This document shows, one piece after another, positions 54,626-63,419 of a stretch of DNA of 64,000 nucleotides. The notes under the pieces were generated by a model. That model was not told the DNA's origin, did no database searches, and saw only the letters and a program-made list of their open reading frames with translations. Each line of letters starts with the position of its first letter. Positions within the stretch are counted from its first letter, which is position 1. The position numbers and the translations under genes were made by a program. The stretch is taken from NCBI GenBank assembly GCA_965249595.1, contig OZ252242.1, forward strand, positions 124,001 through 188,000. Reading direction: 5' to 3'. The stretch comes from VXNJ01 sp965249595 (GTDB lineage Bacteria > Chloroflexota > UBA11872 > VXNJ01).

Positions 54626-55378
54626 ATGTCGGGCCATTCCAAGTGGTCGACGATAAAGCGCAAGAAGGGCGCCAACGACGCCAAGCGCGGTCAGCTTTTT
54701 TCCAAGTTGGCCCGAGAAATCATGATCGCGGCCCGGGTTGGCGGCGAATCGATCGACAGCAACAATCGCCTGGCGATGGTGGTCCAGCGCGCCAAGGCGG
54801 TCAACATGCCGAACGTCAATATCGAACGTGCGATCAAGCGCGGGGTTGGCAGCGACGACGGGGCCAATATGGAGGAAATTACCTACGCCGGCTATGCGGC
54901 CGGTGGAGTGGCCTTGTTAATCGACGTAATCACCGACAACCGCAATCGCTCGGTTGCCCAAATCCGCAACGCGCTGGAGGCGGCCGGTGGCCGCATGGCT
55001 GACACAGCCAGTGTGGCCTGGCTCTTTGAAAATCGCGGTCAAATCCTGCTTGAAAGCACCGGAGTGGACTTTGACGAATTGTTCGAAGATGCCGTCGATG
55101 CCGGTGCCGAGGATCTGGAGGAGACCGCAGGTCAGATCCTGGTGCTCACCCCCGCCGGGGAACTCGACACGGTGCGCCGCGGTTTGACCGGCGCTGGCTA
55201 CCAGATCGATGAAGCGTCGCTGGTGCGGGTGGCCAACAACCCTATGGTCGTCGAAGATCGCGCCGCGGCGGCGGTACTGCGACTGATGGATGCCCTAGAG
55301 GAGCTAGACGACGTCCGCCAGGTCGAGACCAATCTCGAGTTATCGGACGAATTGGTGGCCAGTTTCGCTGCTTCCTGA
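54626..55378 (+). CDS. YebC/PmpR family transcriptional regulator / translation factor
   Basis: 250 aa. The N-terminus MSGHSKWSTIKRKKGANDAK is diagnostic; the rest follows the three-domain YebC fold with IERAIKRGVG, YEGYAAGG-like YAGYAAGGVALL and a late DVRQVETNLEL. YebC-family proteins bind DNA or, as TACO1/YebC, help translation of proline-rich stretches. It starts the ruv operon, the usual position. Extension upstream to 54584 is rejected because the motif begins at 54626. Confidence 0.93.
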   Translation: MSGHSKWSTIKRKKGANDAKRGQLFSKLAREIMIAARVGGESIDSNNRLAMVVQRAKAVNMPNVNIERAIKRGVGSDDGANMEEITYAGYAAGGVALLIDVITDNRNRSVAQIRNALEAAGGRMADTASVAWLFENRGQILLESTGVDFDELFEDAVDAGAEDLEETAGQILVLTPAGELDTVRRGLTGAGYQIDEASLVRVANNPMVVEDRAAAAVLRLMDALEELDDVRQVETNLELSDELVASFAAS

Positions 55379-55379
55379 A

Positions 55380-55874
55380 ATGCTCACGCTGGGCATTGAT
55401 CCGGGGACTGCAAATTTGGGCTGGGCCCTAGTGGCCGGTGACGGACAGCCGCGCTTCGTCGACGCCGGGGTGATAACGGCCCGACGCGGCGCCACATTGG
55501 GCGAACGCCTCGACGGCATAAGTTCCGGCATCGAAGCGATCATCAGCGCCCACCCGGTCACCCACGTGGCCCTAGAGCGGCTTACGTTTGCCCGCAATGT
55601 GACCACCGCCGCGGCCGTTTACTGCGCTTGCGGAGTTGTCCAACTGGTCGCCTATCGTCACGGGCTGCCAGCCGCCGAATATGCCCCAACCGAGATCAAA
55701 TCAGCGGTGACCGGTTCGGGCAATGCCTCCAAATCCGATGTCCAACACCTACTGCGGGCCATCTTGCAACTTAGCGACCCGATCGAGCCCGACCACGCCG
55801 CCGATGCCGTGGCCACCGCGATCTGCCACATTCACAATCACGACATATCGCGCCACCAGGAAATCGGCCGGTGA
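55380..55874 (+). CDS. ruvC: Holliday junction resolvase RuvC
   Basis: 164-aa endonuclease that cleaves Holliday junctions. The four catalytic acids are visible: D in LGIDPGTANLG, E in VALERLTF and D-D in DHAADAVATAICH. The GDGQPRF and AEYAPTEIKSAVTGSGNASKSDVQ segments match the family. It begins 1 base after yebC and its end overlaps ruvA (GTGA). Confidence 0.94.
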   Translation: MLTLGIDPGTANLGWALVAGDGQPRFVDAGVITARRGATLGERLDGISSGIEAIISAHPVTHVALERLTFARNVTTAAAVYCACGVVQLVAYRHGLPAAEYAPTEIKSAVTGSGNASKSDVQHLLRAILQLSDPIEPDHAADAVATAICHIHNHDISRHQEIGR

Positions 55875-56452
55875 TCCGTTCAGTCTCCGGCGAGATTGTC
55901 GGCAGTGATCTGGAGGGCGGCTGGTTGGATCTAGCGGTCGAGGGCCTCGGAATGGTGATTCGCGTCGCCGCCAGCCGTCGATTGATCGAAAAAATCGGCT
56001 CTGCGCAAAACGCCAACTTTTTTACTCATTTACAGACAAGCGACAGCGGACCCGAGTTATTCGGCTTTGCCGACGCCGCTGAATTGGCTGTATTCGAATT
56101 GCTCATCACAGTCCCCCGCATTGGCCCACGGCTGGGGCAAAGAATCGTTTCTGAACTTTCGCCGCGACGAATTGCGGCCGCCATTAATGCCGGCGACAGC
56201 AAGACCTTGCAAAGGGTCTCCGGAGTTGGCGGGCGGGCGGCTTCGCGGATCATCGCCGACCTGGAAGGAAAGCTCTCTGAACTCGAATTGGCCGGCGACG
56301 ACCGGGTTGGCTCGGGTGCCGACGAGGCCCTGGCCGCGCTGGAGAGTCTCGGGTACCCGCGGGGGGTTGCCACCGACGCTCTGTCCCGCAGCGTCAAGCC
56401 CTGTATGACTGTGGAGGAGCAGATAAGTGCCGCACTGGGCGCACTCGTCTGA
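55871..56452 (+). CDS. ruvA: Holliday junction branch migration protein RuvA
   Basis: 193-aa DNA-binding subunit. OB-fold N-terminus (MIRSVSGEIVG), then helix-hairpin-helix regions (ITVPRIGPRLGQRIVSEL and RVSGVGGRAASRIIADLEGKL, landmarks), and a flexible C-terminal domain (DEALAALESLGYPRG) that regulates RuvB. Starts with GTG. Confidence 0.93.
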   Translation: MIRSVSGEIVGSDLEGGWLDLAVEGLGMVIRVAASRRLIEKIGSAQNANFFTHLQTSDSGPELFGFADAAELAVFELLITVPRIGPRLGQRIVSELSPRRIAAAINAGDSKTLQRVSGVGGRAASRIIADLEGKLSELELAGDDRVGSGADEALAALESLGYPRGVATDALSRSVKPCMTVEEQISAALGALV

Positions 56453-56622
56453 TCTTTGGCCACCGGGCCCATCGACGTCGCCAGCAACCGCGGTCGGCCG
56501 GTGGGCCAAGTCCCCATAGCCGATTGCCCGGTCGGCTCGGATTCTGATAAATGCAAATAATTGAATTGAGTGGCCAAACATTCCCAGGCAGCAGGGAACC
56601 TAAATGTCGAAATTGACCCGCC

Positions 56623-57681
56623 ATGGCTGAGCGCGTGGTAACGCCGGATCGCAATGCGCCCGAGAGCTACTTTGAGCTGGCGCTGCGTCCGCGGTCGCTC
56701 GCCGATGACGAGTTCATCGGCCAGGCCCGGATCAAATCGCGTTTGGAAATTCTCATCGGCGCCGCCAACAGCCGCGGCGATACCACCGACCATGTCCTGT
56801 TGGCCGGCCCTCCAGGTTTGGGCAAGACCTCGCTGGCCCACATCATTGCGATCGAGGTCGGGGCCAACATCCGGGTCAGTTCCGGACCGGCGCTGGGCCG
56901 CCCCGGCGACCTGGCGGCGCTGCTAAACAGCCTACGCAGCAATGACGTTCTGTTTATCGATGAGATCCACCGTTTGGGCAAAGTGGTTGAGGAAATCCTC
57001 TACCCGGCGATGGAGGATCGGCAGCTGGACTTGGTCACCGGCAAGGGCTCCGGGGCGGCGCAGCGCAGCTACCGGATCGCCATTGAACCGTTCACCTTGG
57101 TCGGGGCCACCACCCGGTTGGGCTTGCTCTCGGCGCCGCTGCGCGACCGTTTCGGGGAGATCTATCGACTCGAGTACTACACGGTAGATGAGTGTGCGGC
57201 GATCATCACCCGCTCGGCGCGCTTGCTTGACGTGGCCATCGAAGATGCGGCGGCGATGATGATCGCCCAGCGGTCACGCGGTACGGCGCGAGTTTGTAAC
57301 CGCCTGCTGCGACGCGTGCGCGACTATTGCCAAGTACTCGGGGATGGTTCAATAACCAACAAACTGACCGTCCCGGCATTGAATGCGCTCGATATTGATG
57401 AGATCGGGCTCGAGGAAATGGATCGGCGGATCCTAACTACGATCATCAGCAAATACGATGGCGGTCCGGTCGGCATCACAACGATTGCCGCTTCCCTCTC
57501 CGAGGACGTCTCCACCATCGAGGACTACCACGAACCATACCTGCTCCAAGTTGGCTTCTTGGCCCGAACTCCGCGCGGCCGGGTGGCAACCCGGCTGGCC
57601 TTCGAACACCTCGGATATACAATTCCGGCTGATCGGCCGTCAACCGCCTCCGATCAGCTGCCGTTGGGATTGGGTGGGTAG
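56623..57681 (+). CDS. ruvB: Holliday junction branch migration ATPase RuvB
   Basis: 352-aa AAA+ motor. Walker A is GPPGLGKTSLA, Walker B is VLFIDEIHRL, sensor 1 region GATTRLGLLSAPLRDRF, and the C-terminal winged helix (EPYLLQVGFLARTPRGRVAT). ATG 56623. A 170-base gap separates it from ruvA, so it may also have its own promoter. Confidence 0.95.
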   Translation: MAERVVTPDRNAPESYFELALRPRSLADDEFIGQARIKSRLEILIGAANSRGDTTDHVLLAGPPGLGKTSLAHIIAIEVGANIRVSSGPALGRPGDLAALLNSLRSNDVLFIDEIHRLGKVVEEILYPAMEDRQLDLVTGKGSGAAQRSYRIAIEPFTLVGATTRLGLLSAPLRDRFGEIYRLEYYTVDECAAIITRSARLLDVAIEDAAAMMIAQRSRGTARVCNRLLRRVRDYCQVLGDGSITNKLTVPALNALDIDEIGLEEMDRRILTTIISKYDGGPVGITTIAASLSEDVSTIEDYHEPYLLQVGFLARTPRGRVATRLAFEHLGYTIPADRPSTASDQLPLGLGG

Positions 57682-57684
57682 TTC

Positions 57685-57954
57685 ATGGCCAGCCGCCAGT
57701 TGCTGGTTTCCGGTCGCGTCCAGCAGGTAGGCTACCGGGCATTTATCTATGTCCGTGGAACCCGCTGGCGGCTGACCGGAACGGTTCGCAACCTGCCCGA
57801 CGGCAGCGTTGAGATTTTGGCCAGCGGCACCGAAGACTCGCTCGCTTTGCTTGAACAAGCAGCCTGGCAGGGGCCACCGTTGGCACAGGTGAGCGACATT
57901 GTGGCAACTGAACTGGGCGAACGGGCCTGGTGCGGATTCGCAGTTATTGCCTAG
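57685..57954 (+). CDS. Acylphosphatase
   Basis: 89-aa enzyme hydrolysing acyl phosphates. The signature VSGRVQQVGYRAFIY has the catalytic Arg, and the Asn in TGTVRNLPDGSVEI is the second catalytic residue. It starts 3 bases after ruvB. Confidence 0.9.
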   Translation: MASRQLLVSGRVQQVGYRAFIYVRGTRWRLTGTVRNLPDGSVEILASGTEDSLALLEQAAWQGPPLAQVSDIVATELGERAWCGFAVIA

Positions 57955-57958
57955 CTCC

Positions 57959-58339
57959 GTGCGAATCGTGGCCGGCATCGACGCCGTTGATACCGAACGA
58001 GTCAACGCCCTGCTGGCGCGACATGGCCAACGCTTCTTGGGCAAAGTTTTTACGACCGCTGAAATCGAATACTGCGGTGGTCGAGTTGCGGAATTGGCAG
58101 CTCGCTTTGCTGGTAAGGAGGCCATTTCCAAAGCACTCGGCACCGGGTTGCGCGGAATCTACTTTCGGGAGATGGAAATCCTCAGCGACAAGCGCGGAAA
58201 GCCCCTGGTCCAACTTCATGGCAACGCCGCTTCCCGCGCCGCCGCACTCGGTATCGCTGTCCTGGAGATCAGCTTGACCCACACCGACACTCTGGCCATT
58301 GCTTCAGTCGTGGGTCTAGCCAAGGACCCTCCGCCGTGA
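57959..58339 (+). CDS. acpS: Holo-[acyl-carrier-protein] synthase
   Basis: 126-aa phosphopantetheinyl transferase that attaches 4'-phosphopantetheine to acyl carrier protein. VAGIDAVDTERV (metal-binding Asp), the FTTAEIEYC segment and RFAGKEAISKALGTG (Glu, Lys) are family signatures. Start is GTG 57959, 4 bases after the previous stop. Overlaps nnr (GTGA). Confidence 0.92.
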   Translation: MRIVAGIDAVDTERVNALLARHGQRFLGKVFTTAEIEYCGGRVAELAARFAGKEAISKALGTGLRGIYFREMEILSDKRGKPLVQLHGNAASRAAALGIAVLEISLTHTDTLAIASVVGLAKDPPP

Positions 58340-59853
58340 TCGCCGTTTGCACCGTCGCCCAGATGCGGGCGGCCGAAAGCGCAGTGGTCGCCGAAGGCGC
58401 GGGCCAGCAGGAACTGATGGCCCGCGCCGGTCGCGCCATATTCGACGTCATCCAAGCCCGGCGGGGACCGCTTGCGGGTCGGCGCTCGCTGGTCCTGGTC
58501 GGACCCGGATCCAACGGCGGTGACGGGCTGATCATTGCCGGCCATTTGGCCGCCGCCGGCTGCAAAGTGAACGTGCTTGCCAGCCGACCGCTGGCCGCCC
58601 TCGCCGACCTGGCCCAGAGCCATCGCGAAATAAGAACACACACCTGGTCACCGGGACTTGCCGGCCGTTTGGCGCAAGGGTCCGAACTGGTCATAGATGC
58701 CCTACTGGGGATCGGTGCGCAGCCGCCGTTGCGGGGCCCGATTCGCCAAATCATCGCCGAAGTAGCCGGTTTCGGCCAAGCCCGGATCGCCATCGATATC
58801 CCGTCCGGGGTAGATGCCGAAAGCGGCGCCAGCGACCCGGGGGCGTTTCTGGCCGATCTGACGGTAACCGCCGGCCCGATCAAATACGGCACCGTCCAGT
58901 TCCCGGCGCGGCGCTGGGCCGGGATGCTGGCTACCACCGACATCGGATTGGCCGAAGTTGGATCGGGCGTCGTGCTGAGTCATCGCCTGATTCGATCACT
59001 TATGCCCGAGAGATCGCCCGATGGGCACAAAGGGACGTTCGGCCGCGTCTTGGTGGTCGCCGGTTCGTCCCGCTATCGCGGCGCCGCTGGATTGGTCCTT
59101 GTCGGCGCCCAGCGGGCCGGGGCAGGATACGTTACCTTGGCTTCCATCGAGCCGGTGGTCGCGGCCGTCGCGGCCCAGATGCTGGGCCCCACGTTTGAGG
59201 TTCTCCCAGCCACCGACGGCATGTTGGCGGCAGAGGTCGCCGGTCCGCTAAGTCAGCTGGCCGACCGGGCCCAGGCAGTCATCATCGGCCCCGGATTGGG
59301 TCTCGGGAATGGGCCACGTAAGGTCGTTGAAGCCATCTGCCACAGCCAGAGTCAGGCCGGATTGGTAATCGACGCCGACGCGTTGACGTTGCTTTCGCCG
59401 CTGCGTGGCCAGTTGGGACCATCCGCCGAATGCTGCGTGATGACACCGCATCCGGGCGAGATGGCGCGATTAATCGGCAAGTCTCCCGCCGCCGTTGGCG
59501 CCGACCGCCTGTCCTCCGTCCAGCAGGCGGCGAGTATCTCCGGCGTCGTTACCGTGCTCAAGGGCGCCGGTTCGATCGTGGCCCATCCCGACGGACGCTA
59601 CGCCATCTGCGCGCTGGACTGCCCGGCATTAGCCAGCGCCGGCTCGGGCGATGTACTCAGTGGTGTAATCGGGTCGCTGCTCGGCCAGGGCCTATGCGCC
59701 TGGGACGCGGCGCGGCTGGGGGTTTACTTGCACGCGCGGGCCGGCCAATTGGCGGGCAGGGCATTCACCGCAACAGCGGCAATCGCCGCTGATCTACCGG
59801 AATTAATCGCCGCGGCCATCGGCGAAATTGAAGTATCGGGCGGCGATATTTAA
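58336..59853 (+). CDS. nnr: Bifunctional NAD(P)H-hydrate epimerase / ADP-dependent dehydratase
   Basis: 505-aa repair enzyme for hydrated NAD(P)H. The N-terminal YjeF epimerase domain (about 1-210) has VGPGSNGGDGLIIA and DALLGIGAQPPLRG. The C-terminal YjeF-C kinase-fold domain (about 225-500) has GRVLVVAGSSRYRGAAGL, PHPGEMARLIG and GSGDVLSGVIGSLLGQG. It ends with a 4-base overlap on the convergent UxaA-family gene. Confidence 0.94.
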   Translation: MIAVCTVAQMRAAESAVVAEGAGQQELMARAGRAIFDVIQARRGPLAGRRSLVLVGPGSNGGDGLIIAGHLAAAGCKVNVLASRPLAALADLAQSHREIRTHTWSPGLAGRLAQGSELVIDALLGIGAQPPLRGPIRQIIAEVAGFGQARIAIDIPSGVDAESGASDPGAFLADLTVTAGPIKYGTVQFPARRWAGMLATTDIGLAEVGSGVVLSHRLIRSLMPERSPDGHKGTFGRVLVVAGSSRYRGAAGLVLVGAQRAGAGYVTLASIEPVVAAVAAQMLGPTFEVLPATDGMLAAEVAGPLSQLADRAQAVIIGPGLGLGNGPRKVVEAICHSQSQAGLVIDADALTLLSPLRGQLGPSAECCVMTPHPGEMARLIGKSPAAVGADRLSSVQQAASISGVVTVLKGAGSIVAHPDGRYAICALDCPALASAGSGDVLSGVIGSLLGQGLCAWDAARLGVYLHARAGQLAGRAFTATAAIAADLPELIAAAIGEIEVSGGDI

Positions 59854-61025
59854 AAGGCCGGATCGACCAAGTAGTACTGGACCGGGTCGAAAAACCGGAG
59901 CATCTCGGTGCGGGTGAGCTTGCCCGAAGCGGTATCGAGAACCAGATCAAATAGTTCGTCACCGAGTTCGCCTATCGAGCGACCCTCTGTAAATACGGCG
60001 CCGGCGGAAAAATCGATGCTATCAGCCAACTTTTCCGCGGTGGCCGGATTTCCGGTCACCCAAAGTTGCGGCGCCACGATGCCCAGGCCGCTGGTGAGGG
60101 CCGAGCGGTTCCAACCGCCACCACCCACCTGGAATAAGACAACGTTGCAGCCGGCGCCGGCAAGCCCGGGCAAAACAACCGAGTACGATGCCGCACTGTC
60201 CATGAAATAGAGCCCCTGGCCATTGGGTCGCTCGGCCCAATCGAGGACCCCAGCAATGGGTGCCGATCCGGCCTTGTGAACCGCGCCCAGGCTTTTTTCT
60301 TCCAGCGTGGAAATGCCGGCGGTAATGTTGGCCGGGCCCGGGTTGATAGTGCGGATATCCTGCCCCGCCGCTGCCGCCATATTCTCTTGGTCGGCGACCA
60401 GCGACAGGAATCGCTCGCGCACCTCATCCGACACGCAGCGCTTGGCTAGTTCATGCTCGGCGCCGATGACTTCGGTGGTTTCGGAGAAGAGAGCACTGCC
60501 GCCGGCCGCGACGACGCGGTCGAACATGCGGCCGACGGTGGGGTTTCCGGCCACGCCGCTAGTCGGGTCGGAAGCCCCACACTTTACCCCCACCGATAGG
60601 TTCTCAGCGCCAGCTTCGACCCGCCGCTGGGATGAGGCAGCCTGAACCATCCGCGTCGCCGCGCGGGCGCCGCGGGCGATTCCGTCAAACCCGTCAGTGT
60701 CGATCAATTCGACCGGTTTTCCAGCGGCGCGACAGGCATCGACCAAATTGCCGATGGCGAGCTCGTCGGGATCCGGAATGCCCGTGTCCAACGCCACAAC
60801 CCCGAATGTATTGGGGTTGAGCGCCAGGCCGGTGCGCACACGGGCGATCGTCGCGCGGTCGCGGCGGGTGCGGGCCGTCCCTGTGTCGGAAGAATTCGGC
60901 GTCACGGTCCCTGAAACCATCGAAACAATTTGCTGGCACTCCCAACCACCGGGCAGGACCAGGACATGGTTGCGAGCCCCCACCGATCCGTCGGGGCGCG
61001 GATATCCCGAGAAGGTGGCGCTCAT
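59850..61025 (-). CDS. UxaA-family dehydratase/lyase, large subunit
   Basis: 391-aa protein matching the large domain of altronate/galactarate dehydratase and of sulfolactate sulfo-lyase SuyB. N-terminal RPDGSVGARNHVLVLP; the metal-binding Cys is in VGVKCGASDPTSG; later GSALFSETTEVIGAE with the conserved Glu. As a separate large subunit paired with a SAF-domain small subunit it has the architecture of both altronate dehydratase (split) and SuyAB. The substrate is a sugar acid or related 2-hydroxy acid; the sequence does not decide. Confidence 0.85.
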   Translation of the reverse strand: MSATFSGYPRPDGSVGARNHVLVLPGGWECQQIVSMVSGTVTPNSSDTGTARTRRDRATIARVRTGLALNPNTFGVVALDTGIPDPDELAIGNLVDACRAAGKPVELIDTDGFDGIARGARAATRMVQAASSQRRVEAGAENLSVGVKCGASDPTSGVAGNPTVGRMFDRVVAAGGSALFSETTEVIGAEHELAKRCVSDEVRERFLSLVADQENMAAAAGQDIRTINPGPANITAGISTLEEKSLGAVHKAGSAPIAGVLDWAERPNGQGLYFMDSAASYSVVLPGLAGAGCNVVLFQVGGGGWNRSALTSGLGIVAPQLWVTGNPATAEKLADSIDFSAGAVFTEGRSIGELGDELFDLVLDTASGKLTRTEMLRFFDPVQYYLVDPAF

Positions 61026-61339
61026 CCGGTTCTCCCCGTATCGCCGCCGGCCCGCAGGCCGGCCAGGTTGTGCACATGCACCAGTTCGCCGGCGGCGATC
61101 GGCGTGGTGGCGGATCCGATTGAAGATCCGTATTTGATGACGTGATCACCGCTGGCGATATCGACCAGCGCGATCTTGAAACCGGATTTGATTGCCTCGC
61201 GAGCCATGACTTCCGATCGGCCCGAATCGCTGGCAACAACCACCGCCGCGCCGGCGGCGACCGGTCGCAGCAGCGATGCAACGTTGTCCAGCTGGTTTAT
61301 TTTTATCGCCCCGGGGGCGGGTTGAGCGGGGGTCGTCAA
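61022..61339 (-). CDS. UxaA-family dehydratase/lyase, small SAF-domain subunit
   Basis: 105-aa SAF/UxaA N-terminal domain protein: IKINQLDNVASLLRPV..., VALVDIASGDHVIKYGSSIG and the C-terminal ELVHVHNLAGLR. ATGA overlap couples it to the large subunit. It corresponds to SuyA or the N-terminal part of altronate dehydratase. Confidence 0.82.
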   Translation of the reverse strand: MTTPAQPAPGAIKINQLDNVASLLRPVAAGAAVVVASDSGRSEVMAREAIKSGFKIALVDIASGDHVIKYGSSIGSATTPIAAGELVHVHNLAGLRAGGDTGRTG

Positions 61340-61572
61340 TGCGGTTTCGTCCTAGCACCCTTAATCGGGTCCGTTGTGTCAATTTTTAACCGCGGCGGCG
61401 GAATTTATTGGCGGTGCAACACCGGCTGAACAATACTTTTGGCGGAATGTTGACCGAATACCCGTCACCGTCACAATTTCGGTTCACCCGGCATCCAGCG
61501 ATCGGGCAGGTCCAGGCTCGGCGAGGCGGTCGCCCGCTTTGCAACCCCGGCAAGTTGGAGTTTTGGATTGTT

Positions 61573-61601
61573 TTAGACGGTTCCCGCTTGCCTGCTATTC
61601 T
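61573..61601 (+). promoter_or_regulatory. Possible promoter of the membrane-protein gene
   Basis: TTAGAC and TATTCT hexamers with a 17-base spacer; the transcript would start near 61608 and carry both hairpins in its leader. Confidence 0.3.
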
Positions 61602-61629
61602 GTCCGGCAACACCCAGCACCAGTTGATG

Positions 61630-61709
61630 GCCGCCGATTGATGGAAGCGTCGGGGCACATCGCCTGGACCGGACTGCACAGGACAACGTCCGGTCGCAGC
61701 CACGGCGAT
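61630..61709 (+). ncRNA. Candidate structured leader RNA
   Basis: Stem 1 (61630-61637 with 61650-61656) pairs 7 bp with one bulged G. Stem 2 is nested: ATCGCC (61659-61664) with GGCGAT (61704-61709), then a perfect 8-bp inner stem GACCGGAC (61667-61674) with GTCCGGTC (61688-61695) and a 13-base loop. No known riboswitch consensus was recognised. GC-rich sequence makes chance hairpins likely, so this is tentative. Confidence 0.25.
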
Positions 61710-61783
61710 TCCGGTGGTCGAAAAGTCAAGGCCCGCCAAAAAATTAAAATCTGGCAACTTCGCCACGCTGATTAGGCTCAGGC

Positions 61784-62590
61784 TTGAACGACGATTTGCA
61801 ATCCAATAGACCCGAGGCCCTCGACTGGGGGATTTGGACTTTCGTACGCGTCGCGTACGGCCTTTTCGCTGACAATCCGAAGCTGGTGCTATGGATGGTG
61901 GTGGCGGTCATAGTTTCGCTTTTGGCCAATCTGCTCGTCCCACCCTTGCCGGACCTGTCCGCCGGACTGGAGCCGGGTACGGGAATCGACGACAACCCGC
62001 TCGTCCGCTTCGCCGTAATTACAAGCGCAATTACGGCATTCGTGTTTGCCATGAGTCTGCTTTTCGAAATGGGCATTACCGCCAACGGATTGACGGTATA
62101 TCGCGGCGGGCCGGTCGACTTCGCTGAGGGGCAAGCTGTGATCAGTCGTCGCATCGGGCCGCTATTTAAGCTGGCGATTTCATGGCTGCTGCTGGCGGCG
62201 GCGTTGATAGGAGTGATCGTCGGGCTGACGATCGTCCACCCGGCTCTTGGAATCCTTGCTTCGGTTGCCGGCGCCGGCGTCTATTTTGCTTACCTGGGCG
62301 CGACGTTTTACATCCTGCCGCTGATGGCCGACACCGATTTCGGATTTAGGGATTTGCTGCGTGAGTCCGCAAGTCTGGCCCGTGCCAGCAGTTCGGAGAT
62401 AGTCATCTACTGGATACTGACGATCGCCCTGACCGTGGTCACCTCGCTGATATCGTCTGATCGCGAATTGTTCTCCGCGGTGGCGATGGCGGTTTCCGCC
62501 CTGGCTTCGGCCATGATCCTGTCATATCTCGCAGTGTTGCGCTGCGTGATCTACGAAAACGCTCTCAACCGTTTTGGCGACGCCGACTAA
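61784..62590 (+). CDS. Predicted membrane protein of unknown function
   Basis: 268-aa integral membrane protein with about six helices (LVLWMVVAVIVSLLANLLVP; FAVITSAITAFVFAMSLLF; LFKLAISWLLLAAALIGVIV; LASVAGAGVYFAYLGATFY; and two near the end). The start is TTG at 61784. The Arg-rich loop FRDLLRESASLARASS is cytoplasmic by charge. Not recognised beyond a six-helix protein. Its 3' end overlaps the RibD-like gene by 26 bases. Confidence 0.7.
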   Translation: MNDDLQSNRPEALDWGIWTFVRVAYGLFADNPKLVLWMVVAVIVSLLANLLVPPLPDLSAGLEPGTGIDDNPLVRFAVITSAITAFVFAMSLLFEMGITANGLTVYRGGPVDFAEGQAVISRRIGPLFKLAISWLLLAAALIGVIVGLTIVHPALGILASVAGAGVYFAYLGATFYILPLMADTDFGFRDLLRESASLARASSSEIVIYWILTIALTVVTSLISSDRELFSAVAMAVSALASAMILSYLAVLRCVIYENALNRFGDAD

Positions 62591-63341
62591 GGTCGATCTT
62601 CTCGCGACCAACCCGGTAACGCAGAAAGACCTCGCTGCCGGCATTAAGGACCGAAACCAGCGTCAATTTGGGAACCGTGGCCGGTTCAAACGGCGTCGCC
62701 CCACCGAGCAATCGCAGGGCATCACGATCGCCGAGCAGGCAGGGGGCGATCGTGATTAACAGTTCATCGAGCAAATCCTGCTCGACCAATGAACGCAACA
62801 GAGTTGGGCCGCCTTCACAGAGCACCCGCGTCACGCCGGACTCAACGGCCAAACGCTCTATCACCGACCGCACATCGACTTGATCGGAATCGAATCGCCA
62901 GACCTTGCAGTCAGACGCAACCCGGTGGGGCAGTTTCGCCTTGGTAGGCACGCAGACCAGCGCTCGTGTTCCAGATTGCGAACCGGTAACTAGGTCCGAC
63001 TGCGGATCTATCGCCCCGCTGTTAGATAGCGTCACTACCAGCGGCATGGAGCGACCGCGTTTGGCCAATGCGGCTCTAATTGCAGGGTTCGCCAAATCCC
63101 GCTGCGGAGATATTTCAAGCGTGCGGGCACCGCGCAGAATTGCATCGAAGTGGATGCGCAGCCGCCTAAATGTTCGGCGGTCGGCGGGCCCTGAGAAATG
63201 TCGGTAGGCCGATCCCGGTTTGCGCGCCGAACCGTCGGCGGTAATAACAAAATTGGCCGCTACGAATGGGCGGTCGACGGTCCCGGCAGGGAAAACCGCA
63301 TCGTCATAGAGGCCCGGGGGGTCAAATGGTGAATTTTTCAT
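62565..63341 (-). CDS. RibD C-terminal-type reductase (dihydrofolate reductase-like fold)
   Basis: 258-aa pyrimidine reductase-family protein. PFVAANFVITADGSARKPG, FRRLRIHFDAILRGARTLE, VLCEGGPTLLRSLVEQDLLDELLITIAPCLLG (landmarks) are the usual RibD/HTP reductase motifs. It lacks the deaminase domain, so a stand-alone reductase in riboflavin or other pterin-like metabolism is likely. A perfect 6-bp hairpin (63346-63360) lies directly before ATG 63341, and no clear ribosome binding site is visible. Confidence 0.85.
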   Translation of the reverse strand: MKNSPFDPPGLYDDAVFPAGTVDRPFVAANFVITADGSARKPGSAYRHFSGPADRRTFRRLRIHFDAILRGARTLEISPQRDLANPAIRAALAKRGRSMPLVVTLSNSGAIDPQSDLVTGSQSGTRALVCVPTKAKLPHRVASDCKVWRFDSDQVDVRSVIERLAVESGVTRVLCEGGPTLLRSLVEQDLLDELLITIAPCLLGDRDALRLLGGATPFEPATVPKLTLVSVLNAGSEVFLRYRVGREKIDLSRRRQNG

Positions 63342-63419
63342 GTCACCGGTTCCCAACCGGCCAAAGGCAAAGCCTGCGTCGCTGCAAAATCGTCAAATGG
63401 AAGTTAGCACCCAACCCCA

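Larger units (their letters stand above)
61340..61783. other. Gene-free stretch with candidate structured RNA
   Basis: 444 bases between the divergent small-subunit and membrane-protein genes. Frames on both strands (61374-61775 plus, 61386-61766 minus) read basic, low-complexity sequence without features and are not called. A possible promoter (TTAGAC 61573-61578, 17 bases, TATTCT 61596-61601) precedes the hairpins described separately. Confidence 0.5.

Noticed and set aside
61374..61775. 133-codon plus-strand and 126-codon minus-strand frames in the gene-free region
   Set aside because: Both lack family motifs; they overlap each other and the hairpins.
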